The notes under the pieces were generated by a model. The model was not told where the DNA came from and did not search any database. It saw only the letters and a program-made list of their open reading frames with translations. A stretch of 64,000 bases of DNA. Source: CAZBDU01 sp964490725 (GTDB lineage: Bacteria > Spirochaetota > Spirochaetia > SZUA-6 > DRHE01). The translations under genes were made by a program, and so were the position numbers. The stretch spans positions 14,592 to 78,591 of the forward strand of contig CAZBDU010000017.1 of the NCBI GenBank assembly GCA_964490725.1, written 5' to 3'. Positions within the stretch are counted from its first letter, which is position 1. Every line of letters starts with the position of its first letter. Below, one piece after another: positions 52,901-60,485 of this stretch.

Positions 52901-55316
52901 CCAGGCTGTAGGCGTTCCACTCCGTGGCATCCTTGGCGGCCCCATCCAGGGAGTGGCCGCCGCCGCCCGGCGTCAGCTCCGACACGGGGGTCACCAGAAC
53001 CTGTCCGTTTCCGTCCTTGTCCACGCCCACCTGGAAGGGGATCTCCCCGGCCACGTCCAGCGGCACCGGCAGCCCTTTCAGGACCCCCTTCAAGGTGAGC
53101 TGCGGGTCCGAGGGCGGGCCGGAAAGAGCGGCTTCGCTGAACGAGAGGGTCCCAGGCACCAGATCGAAAGGAGCGGGGAACTTCACCGCGGCATCCAGGC
53201 TGCCGTCGGTGTGCAGCACCAGCTCGGAGGAGCGGAACGTGGTGAGCTGCTCCTGGCTCACCGACGCCCCTTTCTTCGCCCCCGCCAGCAGGGCGCCGGA
53301 AAAGCCCAGGTGGTAGCTCGAGGCGCCGCTGTCCTTGCCGAACTCGAAGGCGGGGTACAGCCCCCCGAACAGATCGTTTACCTGGAAGGTCATCCCGAAC
53401 AGCTCGAAGCTCCGCGATGCGCTCTTGGCCCACTTCAGGCTCTGGTCCTCGACGCCCTCGGTGCCCACCGTGAGGCCGGTCACCTCGAACAGCTCCAGGC
53501 CCAGGGCCGGAAGCGCAACCATCGCGTCGGCGGAGAGGTGGTCCGCAGGCGGGTTGGCGCCCTGGAACGCCAGGCGGCGGATCTTCAGGTAGCCGTTGGC
53601 GAAGGTCACGAGAGGCGTAGCCCCCGCCGCCTCCGCCTCTACCGAGCCGCCCAGCACCGTGGCCGTCCCGCCCCCGGCCAGGGGGTAGCCGAACTGGAGG
53701 TGGGTCACCGTGGCCCCGGGAAGCACCTTTCCGCCCAACGACAGGAGCTTCAGGTCGGCGCTGCCGGTGAAGTCGTACTGCTGGATGCCCCCCGAGGGGG
53801 AGCCCACCGCCACGGCGCTGCCCTGCAGGTTGGCGATCTCGGCCACCCCCGGCACCAGGGTGATGGCGCTGGGAAAGGGGGCCGCCTCGCTCGCCACCGT
53901 GTAGGTGGCCTGCGCCTTCAGGGAGGCAGGCGAGGTCAGGGTGACCTGGACGGTGTGGGAGCCGGCGGTGGCCGGGAGGGGGTCTTGCAGCGGAAAGGTG
54001 GTGCTCCCGTCCACGAGCAGCGAGAAGGAGGGGGAGGCGGACCAGGAGGTCGAGCCGTCCACGGTGACCTGACCCTGCACCGTCCCGGAGCCGGAAGCCT
54101 GCACCGCCACCTGGGCCTGGATCACGTCCCCCAGGTAGTAGCTTCCCGGCGAAGGGAGCTGGATGCTCACCCCCTGCACGGTGAAGCCGCCGGAGAGCCC
54201 TCCAGTCACGGTGACCGGGACGGAGACCACCCCGGTCACGGACGTTCCGCCGGCGGCCAGGCCGGTCACCGTCACGGTGAGGGTGAACCCCCCGGTGGTG
54301 GAGGTGCCCAGCGCCTTGCTGCGCTGCACCGCGTCCAGGGTGACGGTCCGGTTCAAGGTGGTGGTGGACCCGCCGGGAACCGTTCCCGACAGGCTCTGCG
54401 TGAATCCCGTTTCAGTTCCCCAGGAGGGGTAGGTGCGGTCCAGCCGGATGCCGGTAAGGGTGACGCTGGTGGTCCCCCCCGCCAGGATCGTGAGGGCAAG
54501 CGGCTGGGCGGTGTCGGAGGCGGAGTAGGCCAGCGAGGCCGGTGAGGCGGTGACCGTCAGAAATGGCTCAGCCGAGTTCACGGTGAACGCGGAGGCGGCG
54601 GTGAAGGTGCCCTCGTGGCCCACCTTGTCCACCGCCCGCACGCGGAAGCGGTAGCTCTGGCCGTTGGTGGCCAGGAAGGTGGCCTGGGTCTTGGTGGTGC
54701 CGGTGAGCCAGGCCGTCCAGGCACCTCCTCCGATCTGGTAGGATACGTCGTAGTAGGCGATGCCGCTCCCCACCCCGTCGCTCCCGCTCCAGCTGATGGG
54801 AACCGAGGTGCTGGGGTAGATCCCGGAGGGCTGAATCAGGCTCACTTCGGGAGGAGAGATGTCCACCCTGAAGCCGTCGGAGTAGGCGTAGGAACCGCCG
54901 TCATTGGCCCCGCTCAGCACCACCCCGTAGTTGCCCCGCACCCGGAACATGTACAGGTCCCCTTCCGCCAGCCCGTCCGGAATCGCAGCCGCGCCCACGG
55001 TGACCGAGGTCGGAGGAGTGCCGGTGGTCGGGGTGACCGGCACGGTGTAGTCCTGGGCGAACAGGAGCACGCCCCCGAGGGTCTGGTCGATGATGTTGTA
55101 GTCGTACCACTTGTCCTGGCCGAAGGCGGCCGGCGGAAAGGTGACGGCGTCCCAGTTGGCGCTGGCCTCGGTGGCGGTGGTGATCCAGTCCACGTCCGCG
55201 CCGGTGCCGTCCCGCACCGCCGCGGGCGGGCTGATCTGAGCGTGGCTCACCGCCGTCGGCAGAAGCAGAAACAACAGCAAGCTGAACACCGCCAGGGCGG
55301 CTGGAGCACGTCTCAT
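46995..55316 (-). CDS. giant secreted multi-domain surface protein
   Basis: The product is 2773 residues, with start ATG 55316 giving a clean signal peptide (MRRAPAALAVFSLLLFLLLP, cleavage near SHA-Q). The first 400 residues are Ig/FN3-like with CARDB-type strands. Residues about 430-1380 are a long beta-rich region of Gly-rich strands with no family I recognise. A coiled-coil stretch follows near 1390-1440 (SKQLKAAKQQLLDTMEQARQ), then helical and low-complexity parts. The C-terminal 550 residues repeat FN3-like modules (SAGDPESGIQSYAYRVEI type). It ends in PKFSF. It is the first gene of the surface operon. Attachment or a large extracellular scaffold is plausible, but function is unknown. 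Confidence 0.8.
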   Translation of the reverse strand: MRRAPAALAVFSLLLFLLLPTAVSHAQISPPAAVRDGTGADVDWITTATEASANWDAVTFPPAAFGQDKWYDYNIIDQTLGGVLLFAQDYTVPVTPTTGTPPTSVTVGAAAIPDGLAEGDLYMFRVRGNYGVVLSGANDGGSYAYSDGFRVDISPPEVSLIQPSGIYPSTSVPISWSGSDGVGSGIAYYDVSYQIGGGAWTAWLTGTTKTQATFLATNGQSYRFRVRAVDKVGHEGTFTAASAFTVNSAEPFLTVTASPASLAYSASDTAQPLALTILAGGTTSVTLTGIRLDRTYPSWGTETGFTQSLSGTVPGGSTTTLNRTVTLDAVQRSKALGTSTTGGFTLTVTVTGLAAGGTSVTGVVSVPVTVTGGLSGGFTVQGVSIQLPSPGSYYLGDVIQAQVAVQASGSGTVQGQVTVDGSTSWSASPSFSLLVDGSTTFPLQDPLPATAGSHTVQVTLTSPASLKAQATYTVASEAAPFPSAITLVPGVAEIANLQGSAVAVGSPSGGIQQYDFTGSADLKLLSLGGKVLPGATVTHLQFGYPLAGGGTATVLGGSVEAEAAGATPLVTFANGYLKIRRLAFQGANPPADHLSADAMVALPALGLELFEVTGLTVGTEGVEDQSLKWAKSASRSFELFGMTFQVNDLFGGLYPAFEFGKDSGASSYHLGFSGALLAGAKKGASVSQEQLTTFRSSELVLHTDGSLDAAVKFPAPFDLVPGTLSFSEAALSGPPSDPQLTLKGVLKGLPVPLDVAGEIPFQVGVDKDGNGQVLVTPVSELTPGGGGHSLDGAAKDATEWNAYSLATVDLTYLGLRLALQKGVLDLDHGEVLLGVDLYLNLADSGGGTPAPGDRRVTFGELDSAGQPAGMVSLGMDGKIAWPAASHLEAIKGKRLALSPVELSMDAVGVSPDPFALLFSGSIVLGLPGVSGGVDFENLKVGLDGTVGNIAQAIQGGEFSVYGAVKVGIDSVDWSAKPSSLSFSSNETVGSGAAQTPKKGSKTVAVQSYFKMTGASMNLGPPGAPLMSGGFQEFTVYRESGGGEGLVVRQATLSMTGLDLEADVQYSPEAMLIAGSMKLPLEQIGQVAAVGKVGSNAGKPSMGLFVAVQGLNIPVAPAVFLDEVGGGFFLNPTNDDLAMVKNIAGFTRPELSKTMADQIPGGASNPKGFALMLLGGFYVAEKDLMEGRALVTLTGSNLAIDAQMSYADGLADGVAHLKVSWDPWYAEGNMALEANFASIVGGTGGVDFYVYDGVWGMDGKLDLSLLGSKVASGEVFLGSPGFMVSASFHKGVDLAVVSGSIDLGGMFWYYTVPDPDSLGAFAHVEVSGSFLAGLFSATAGMDGALILSPGVFIYAVGYLDVEVCYVTVFSGSLWVSAGSNGLDGGTGRNSQYEALIQQARQMSKQLKAAKQQLLDTMEQARQALAKLSAAQAQAAGLTLVEREGILQTAVKWAFISVETSEWGGADKLPPELKTVYNLLFGDQAEELAGERGSLTNLQKKIKDAMDALDPYQKAVAKALDQYQDILVEDLPSIQELGKAGNPFGGMKQTTVKVGSETRTVSSGFVVDQGKADSQKNAYSSMMDQFAQYQEAFMAQGGQIDARLQALDQILFLDDQNLTELMERYASVYSELSAYVDRAAEFHRRNGAYAEQAYQKMQQLANTQVSVGPASGPVIEMRLKAKAATLSEDELTSWNYWRIVFIDDLITAGQEPGKETHYQPPPVQDQQQRFVITGVELWQHIPLEGFKTSAAESPKRLQAALEAFRGASPEFLDRWGKATDLIRTVYERKAALYDVLYEIYDQLAHYGSGMMGLTSSGNAAGFAGMTAVGLSFRTSALAQALLPQATPLPPGKKPPSGPTWGPLNPLTPLPGSSALPIPGLQQSGAAGALPPGEGSGPAVADGAATGGRRTKAPRGPMLEEGAGSMVAAEAGSSGRGTKAAGALPPGEGSGPAVAVASPLLLPGMLQGLAVPVLGATNSLYGGALTLQLKETGDNLPGSGTFDRALSTQSPVLPAVSWVPVRTYFAAKRSEIAPYIETPHVDSLTGTVSSPTELEALLKASFQASHPVGVVEYEYQLMPFSSGGKALQESFRVQSYSAQPYSQFFYQKPPSAPLPGLGTGFGIVLPNTQGQGTYSGGWISPQIFGATPWLSVGTKTELEHLLVPEANDAGQYSLSVLARGAGGKSIVRRGLVTLKYFQPGKDTGPVTATLDSSDLTPPTAPAVTLSGTATAGKEVLYAKWSAGDPESGIQSYAYRVEIYQPPQEGQSAGTAPAGGGSGSGGGDGSGTTSTLQFLGQLTASAQAGTSAALVVVPWTEAGGRTQVNIRGLQLQEGVRYVVRVRATNGVGLQSTGVSAPILVDTTPPQAPAVTLFQQVTADGHLNSVQFTFSAGKDPESGVLHHRFALGRSATDTDLFPWTEVQKPSGTVANIPVAEGEEVFLRVRVTNGAGLESESAEHFIAVHYPPGPPQAYAIVLTKPMHFTSESSKMTVLYQIGQTGVAVPSGYLGFEYGVGTSPTNPNTLDWTPMAIPPAPYLIGQGPQPPSGGIGKVQTLDISGLSLANGATYYALLRVLTGRGPSATVASAPLLVDRSAPAPVTLTGPEENKGRDLLQVELKAQDPGSGIAAYRYEVWRSKDLVSLGGGDRKPGSGAEAVLAGWVSQGTYQGTLSLSGGSSGGATKPGQGLTLTAPGNLNLPQKPPWYASGWNTVGLGAKPKAVDLELLIKGFPSPGLQYGESYVVVVTVRNGAGVEATSNAVTLKVVQPPQNYKLVPKFSF
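49461..49670. repeat. pair of 48-bp direct repeats inside the giant gene
   Basis: Copies at 49461-49508 and 49623-49670 are identical and 162 bases (54 codons) apart, so both encode the same GALPPGEGSGPAVA segment in frame. They lie in a low-complexity linker and could allow recombination that adds or removes 54 residues. Confidence 0.8.
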
Positions 55317-55486
55317 ATACCTGACCACTTGACTAATACAAAAAGCATAGTCCACCGCCGCCGGGGTTTCAACACGAACCGCGCAAGATGTGCTCCCGTG
55401 GAGGTTGACCACAGGCGCCGGTGCGTTTAGGTTGGTGGCGTGCGGCCCGGTCCCGGCGTACTGCAACCAGGAGGTTCGTGGTACCC

Positions 55487-56137
55487 ATGGACGAGTTTCT
55501 CTATCAGGACCTGGTCAAGAAAGTCCGGCTCCAGCGGGGCCTGCATCGATACTACGAGCTTCGGACTCGCTTCACCGCCACGTTCGTCAAGATCATCGAC
55601 ATCGTGCTGCCGGCCCATATCGTGTTCCTGGTCTTTTCCGATCTCACCTCCCTGAGCAGCTACCTGAAATGGCTCACCCCGGTGACCATCGAGCTCCTGA
55701 TCGGGGCCTCGGGCTTCATCCTGTTCGTCACCAGCGTTCTCACCGAAGTCTTCAAGGGAGACAGCCGCCATCTGGACCACCGCAAGGCGATCGAGCGCTA
55801 CACCGAGCTGCTGCAGGAGATCCAGCTCACCGAGGCCAAGGCCAAGGCGGGCAGGACCCGCGCCGAGATGTTCGAGAGCTTCAACAAGCGCTACCTGCAG
55901 ATCACCGTGACCAGCCCCACCTTCACGGACAAGCAGTTCGAGCGGGCAATGGTGTACCTGCTGCGCTCCAAGGCGGTCAAGAGCGCGCGCAAGGAGAACC
56001 CCTTCGCCCCCTTCTGGCAGGTGCCGAGGATCGCCCGGTCAAAGGTCGCCGAGATCCTGGAGGACCCCAGCGACCCGCTCTACGGGTTCCCGCTGTTCAA
56101 GAGGGAGCGCAGGCAGGAGGAGCAGCCGGTGGAGTGA
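55487..56137 (+). CDS. two-TM protein with C-terminal helical domain (SLATT-like?)
   Basis: The product is 216 residues. Two hydrophobic segments (about 42-58 and 68-90) are followed by a charged helical region (HRKAIERYTELLQEIQLTEA). This shape resembles SLATT-type two-TM effector domains, but the match is by layout only. ATG 55487 is preceded by CAGGAGG at wide spacing; GTG 55478 is an alternative. It is divergent from the giant surface gene, with 170 bases between them and no clear promoter. Confidence 0.62.
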   Translation: MDEFLYQDLVKKVRLQRGLHRYYELRTRFTATFVKIIDIVLPAHIVFLVFSDLTSLSSYLKWLTPVTIELLIGASGFILFVTSVLTEVFKGDSRHLDHRKAIERYTELLQEIQLTEAKAKAGRTRAEMFESFNKRYLQITVTSPTFTDKQFERAMVYLLRSKAVKSARKENPFAPFWQVPRIARSKVAEILEDPSDPLYGFPLFKRERRQEEQPVE

Positions 56138-56169
56138 GCGCCGCGGCCCCGCGCTCGGCCGCGCCTCCC

Positions 56170-57702
56170 TCAGCGGGCCTCCTCCAGGCTGCGCGCCTCC
56201 GCCTCGTGGCGGTCCGCCGCCTCCTGCTCACCCAGGGAGCGCTCCACCCGGGCCAGGGCTCGCAGCAGAACCGGGTTGACGGTGTCCACGTGCAGCCGAT
56301 CCTTCAGGATGTCGCGAAGCTCGGCCTGCCCCCCCAGCAGCCCGTACAGCTTCTCAAGCTCCAGGTAGGGAGCCTCCTCCCGGGGAGAGAGCTCCATGGC
56401 CCGCCGGCACTCCAGGATGGCCCGCGTGAGCTGCCCGGAGCCTTCCGCGGCCCGGGCCAGGCCCAGATGCGCCCGGGCGTCGGTGGGGTACTCCTCGGCC
56501 AGCCGGCGCCACACCGCGGCCGCCTCCTCGAAGGCGCCACGGCTCAGGAGCGCATCCCCGAGGCGCTCCGCAAGCGCCCGGCTGTGAGGGTAGCGCCGGG
56601 AAAGCAGGCGCAGGTTCTCCTCGAAGCGCTCCGGAGGCAGCAGCTCCCCGAGCCGGTCCAGAGCTTCTTTCAGGACCGCCCGCGGGGCCTCGGCCCGGCC
56701 GGACAGCTCCTTGAGGGCGCGCAGCTCCTCCGGCCCCAGCTTTCCGCCCGCCTCCTGCAGCCTCCGGGCGGCCTGCAGCTCCACCTGTCCCTCCAGCTCC
56801 ACCGCCATGGCTGCGGCGCTGTCCAGCAGGGAGACCGCCCGCTGCGCCTCCCCCCGGGAAGCCGCCGCGCGCCCCAGGAAGAGGTAGGGATATGGATCGG
56901 AGCTTCCAAGCTTCGCCGCTTCCTGGAAGGCCTGCTCCGCGCCCTTCCGGTCGCCGTGGCGCTGCAGCAACCGCCCCAGGGCCGCCGCCGCTCCCGCGGA
57001 GGGGTGGCGCTCCTGCAGGCGCCGCAGCAGCGCCTCCAGCTTGCCCTCCTGTCCGCTTGCCCGCAGCGCCCGCACCGCCAGCTCCAGGGCCGCCGGGTCC
57101 TCGGGGCGCTCCTTCAGCGCCGCCTGCGCGTACCCGGCGGCCTCATCGGGGTTTCCCGCCTCCAGCTCCAGCACCGCCAGATTCTTCAGCGCCTCGAAGG
57201 AAGCCGGATCGGCCTCCAGGGCATCCCGGAAGAAGCGGCGCGCGCCGTCGATGTCCCGCTCGCGGTAGCGCTGGACCCCGAGGTTGACCGCGGCGGCGGC
57301 CATCCCGTCCCGGGCGTCCCTGAGAGCAGGGTTGCCGCGCAGGGCGGCCTGGAAGTCCGCGTACGCTTCCTGGAAGCGCTGCCCGGCGAAGGCCAGGACG
57401 CCGGAAGCGAACAGCACGATGGGATCCTGCGGCGAAAGCCGTCGCGCCTCGGAGAGAACCGCGGCCGCCTCCTCCTGTCGCCCCAGGCGGACGTAGCAGA
57501 TGGCGAGCAGCCCCCGGTCCGCCGGAGCGGCTTGGCCGGCCGCCACGGCGCGGGTGAAGGGCTCCACCGCCTCGCGGTAGCGGCCCGCGGAGAAGAGAAA
57601 GCGTGCCTCCGCCAGGGAGCCTGCGCCCTGCTGCGCCGAGGCCGGGTATGCTGCGAGCCACAGCAGCGCCGCCAGCCACGCCATCACCCCTGCACGAGCC
57701 AT
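56170..57702 (-). CDS. TPR-repeat periplasmic protein
   Basis: The product is 510 residues with a signal peptide (MAWLAALLWLAAYPASAQQG) and a long array of tetratricopeptide repeats (for example YREAVEPFTRAVAAGQAAPA and DIDGARRFFRDALEADPAS). It likely acts as a binding scaffold in the periplasm. ATG 57702 or 57684 could be the start; neither has a strong ribosome site. It is convergent with the two-TM gene, with 32 bases between stops, and directly follows the acetyltransferase gene. Confidence 0.83.
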   Translation of the reverse strand: MARAGVMAWLAALLWLAAYPASAQQGAGSLAEARFLFSAGRYREAVEPFTRAVAAGQAAPADRGLLAICYVRLGRQEEAAAVLSEARRLSPQDPIVLFASGVLAFAGQRFQEAYADFQAALRGNPALRDARDGMAAAAVNLGVQRYRERDIDGARRFFRDALEADPASFEALKNLAVLELEAGNPDEAAGYAQAALKERPEDPAALELAVRALRASGQEGKLEALLRRLQERHPSAGAAAALGRLLQRHGDRKGAEQAFQEAAKLGSSDPYPYLFLGRAAASRGEAQRAVSLLDSAAAMAVELEGQVELQAARRLQEAGGKLGPEELRALKELSGRAEAPRAVLKEALDRLGELLPPERFEENLRLLSRRYPHSRALAERLGDALLSRGAFEEAAAVWRRLAEEYPTDARAHLGLARAAEGSGQLTRAILECRRAMELSPREEAPYLELEKLYGLLGGQAELRDILKDRLHVDTVNPVLLRALARVERSLGEQEAADRHEAEARSLEEAR

Positions 57703-57728
57703 GGAAAGGAGTCTGCCGCCCCTTCGAT

Positions 57729-58292
57729 CTACAGGTAGCGGCGCACGATGGAACGCCTGGGCGACCGCCTCGCCACCTCGCTGAAACCGGCGTTGTGAAA
57801 GGTGGATTCCACCCCGGTAAAGGCTTCCAGCACGAAGGCCTTGGCCGCCTGCGGGTCCAGGGGGTAGGCCTCCACCGCCTGGGCCCCGCCGCGGCGGGCG
57901 TGCTCCACCGCCGCCTCGATCAGCGACCGGCTGATCCCCCTGCCGCGCTCGGACGGCGCCGCGTAGAAGCAGACGATGGACCACACCGGCCGGTCGTCGA
58001 CGCGCTTGAGCGTAGGGGAGCGGTCCAGCACCGGAAACTCCTCGCGGGGCGCCACCGAGCACCAGCCCACCGGCTCCGCTCCCCGGTAGGCCAGGATCCC
58101 CGGGACCCGCCCTGCTTCCACGATGGCCTTCAGCGCCCTTCGGTTCGCCTGACCATGCTGCCGCGCGAACTCCGAGCGCTTCAGCCGCCACCACATGCAC
58201 CAGCAGCCGTCGCAGGCGCCGTGGGGACCGAACAGGCGTTCCAGGTCTCCCCACCGCTCCGGGGTCACCGGTCGAAAAGTGAGCTCCGCCAT
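57729..58292 (-). CDS. GNAT family N-acetyltransferase
   Basis: This 187-residue enzyme has the acetyl-CoA loop SERGRGISRSLIEAA near residue 117 and an N-terminal Cys/Trp motif (GACDGCWCMWWRL) typical of one GNAT subfamily. It is cytoplasmic; the acceptor is unknown. It stands just downstream of the DUF4139 gene and 26 bases before the TPR gene, and may share their transcript. Confidence 0.85.
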   Translation of the reverse strand: MAELTFRPVTPERWGDLERLFGPHGACDGCWCMWWRLKRSEFARQHGQANRRALKAIVEAGRVPGILAYRGAEPVGWCSVAPREEFPVLDRSPTLKRVDDRPVWSIVCFYAAPSERGRGISRSLIEAAVEHARRGGAQAVEAYPLDPQAAKAFVLEAFTGVESTFHNAGFSEVARRSPRRSIVRRYL

Positions 58293-58328
58293 GGGCCCTC
58301 CGTAGTCTGCCCCGCGCCTTGAGTCCCC

Positions 58329-60404
58329 TCAGGAGATGTCTAGGGACTGGACGTAGTCCGCCAGGGCCGAGCGCTGCCGCTGCTCCCGGGTGCGCAGGTC
58401 TTCGATAGCGCTGAGGATGGATTCCAGCTGGTTCTCCTGCGTGTTCAGCTCGCGGAGATAGCGCTGGTAGAGCTGGGAGTCCTTGTCCAGGACGCCCATG
58501 TTCTGCCGGATGCGTTCCTGCTCGCGGTGGATCTGGTTCAGCCGGGCTTCCTGGGCCTGCCGGGCCTGCACCGTCTCGGCCAGAGCCTGCTGGCGCTCCT
58601 GCAGCCCCTGCAGGGCGCTCTTGATCCGCGCGCTGATGGTGTCCGCCCGCAGGTAGACGGCGATCTGGTCGGTGCTCATGGTGGTGAGGGACACGCGCTG
58701 CTCCACGGTGCGCTCCTCCACCACCGAGAGCTCCGCGGTGCCGGGGCTGCCGCCCTGGCCGCCGCCCCGCGCCGCGGGGACCTGGACCGAAAAACGGTAC
58801 ACCTCCCGGGTGCGCTCCTCGGCCTCCGGGCTGACCAGCTTCCAGCTATGATCCAGCGGGTGCTCCACCAGCAGCTCCCGGGCCCGCTCTCCCCGGTTGC
58901 GGATCGTGTAGGAGCGCTCGCGTCGCAGCAGCCGGGTGCTGGTGAGAATCCCGCGCTGGATGCGCACGGACACCAGCCGTTCCGGCTGGCTCTTGCCCTC
59001 CGCCAGCACCTCCGTGTCCAGGTCCACCGAGAAGCTGATCAGCCGCTCGGCGCCGGCCTGGAGGGTGTCGATGAGAGCGTCGCCGGCGTAGCTTCCCGAC
59101 TCGAACACCGTCAACGGCCCGGCCATCAGGTTCAGCCCCGTGCTGTTCACCAGCCTCAACCCATTGAGAGGGTGCCTTGCGTCCACCCGCTCGTTGTAGA
59201 TGGAGACCCTGCGGCCGGCGATCTCCTGGCTCACGATGGGCAGCATGGCCGACTCCTGCCTGGGGATGCTCACCGACTGATCGATCACGTACTGAAAGAA
59301 CTCCCCCGCCCGCTCCGCCTGGGCCGCCGCGCTCACTCCCCGGGCCAGGTCCATCGCCTCCTCCTCGTAGATCTCCGGCTCCCGTTCCCGCGCCATCGAC
59401 GGAGCGGGAGCGGCCCGCGGCGCCATGACCCCCTTTTCCTGCGGCGCCGGGGCTGCGCCGGCGAATCCTTCCTCGTAGCGCTGCGGCTGGACCGCCCCGT
59501 AGACCTGCGGGCTCACCTCGGGCCGGCGGATGTACAGGGGGCGGTACAGGTCCATGACGAAGGAGATGGGCTGGCCGGAGGCCAGGGTGAGCCGCACCGA
59601 ACGCCAGTCCTCATCGGTGGTGTTCTCCACGATCGCCCAGCCCTGGAGGAAGTGCGAGCCGTCCTGGCCCAGTACCAGCCGGTAGCTGGTCTTCCACACC
59701 GGCGCCTCCAGGAGATAGCCCACCCGCACCCGCCGCCTGCCCTGTCCCGTGAACAGGAGGGTGACCCGCTTGCGATCCGTGCTGTGCCCTTCCGCCAGCA
59801 CCCGCAGGGCCTGCCGGAGCTCCGCCTCCAGGTCCGGATCCACCAGCCTGATCTCCTGCAGCTCCGCCAGGCGCAGGCTGCGCAGGCCGCGATCGGTGAG
59901 CAGGTTGAGGTAGCGTTCGGTGACCCCGTCGGCCGCCTGCCGGCTCTCCACACCGACGACGGTGCCGCGCACCTGCTGGGAGGCGGTCACCTCCACGGGC
60001 TCGCCCCGGATCTGCTCCAGGATGTCCGCCAGGGTGGGGTCTCCGGTCAGGTCCACGGCGAAGGTCTTCAGGGTCCGCGTCAGGGGATCGCGGGAGGAGT
60101 AGGTCACACCCCGGACGGCCCCCCCGTCGAAGTCCTGGAGCACCATGCTCTTGAGCAGGTCGTTCACCGCCGCCGCGGGGAAATCCAGGCTCAGGGAGGT
60201 ATCCCCCGTCACCTGTCCGTCCCGCTGGAAGTAGCCCACCCCGCTGGAGAAGAGCACCAGCCTGCTCAGCGGCAACACTCTCTCCCCCGCCTGCGAGCTT
60301 CCGGGTTCCGACTCCCCCTCGGCCTGGATGATCGGGACGCTCAAGAATAGAAGCCCCGCCGCGACAAACCCGTAGAGCCAGTTGCGCCTGTTCATCTTGT
60401 TCAT
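58329..60404 (-). CDS. DUF4139 domain protein (MuiA-like)
   Basis: The product is 691 residues. A signal peptide (MNRRNWLYGFVAAGLLFLSV, about 25 residues) is followed by the N-terminal strand region LSRLVLFSSGVGYFQRDGQV, typical of the family. The DUF4139 beta domain follows (LLEAPVWKTSYRLVL, YRFSVQVPAARGG). The last 100 residues are coiled coil (QERQQALAETVQARQAQEAR). A Pro/Ala-rich loop near 330-370 is low complexity. ATG 60404 is chosen; a longer upstream frame is antisense to the transaldolase. Exported; function unknown. Confidence 0.83.
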   Translation of the reverse strand: MNKMNRRNWLYGFVAAGLLFLSVPIIQAEGESEPGSSQAGERVLPLSRLVLFSSGVGYFQRDGQVTGDTSLSLDFPAAAVNDLLKSMVLQDFDGGAVRGVTYSSRDPLTRTLKTFAVDLTGDPTLADILEQIRGEPVEVTASQQVRGTVVGVESRQAADGVTERYLNLLTDRGLRSLRLAELQEIRLVDPDLEAELRQALRVLAEGHSTDRKRVTLLFTGQGRRRVRVGYLLEAPVWKTSYRLVLGQDGSHFLQGWAIVENTTDEDWRSVRLTLASGQPISFVMDLYRPLYIRRPEVSPQVYGAVQPQRYEEGFAGAAPAPQEKGVMAPRAAPAPSMAREREPEIYEEEAMDLARGVSAAAQAERAGEFFQYVIDQSVSIPRQESAMLPIVSQEIAGRRVSIYNERVDARHPLNGLRLVNSTGLNLMAGPLTVFESGSYAGDALIDTLQAGAERLISFSVDLDTEVLAEGKSQPERLVSVRIQRGILTSTRLLRRERSYTIRNRGERARELLVEHPLDHSWKLVSPEAEERTREVYRFSVQVPAARGGGQGGSPGTAELSVVEERTVEQRVSLTTMSTDQIAVYLRADTISARIKSALQGLQERQQALAETVQARQAQEARLNQIHREQERIRQNMGVLDKDSQLYQRYLRELNTQENQLESILSAIEDLRTREQRQRSALADYVQSLDIS

Positions 60405-60485
60405 GATACCACCACCGAGCCTCATGGACCAGCCGGACTTGCTTTTCACCGGAGCTGGAACCACCTTGAATAACGGAGGCTTGTC

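Noticed and set aside
50394..54545. Plus-strand open frame of about 1380 codons
   Set aside because: It is antisense to the giant surface gene. Its product is rich in His, Arg, Gly and Gln with no domain order, typical of the shadow of a GC-rich gene.
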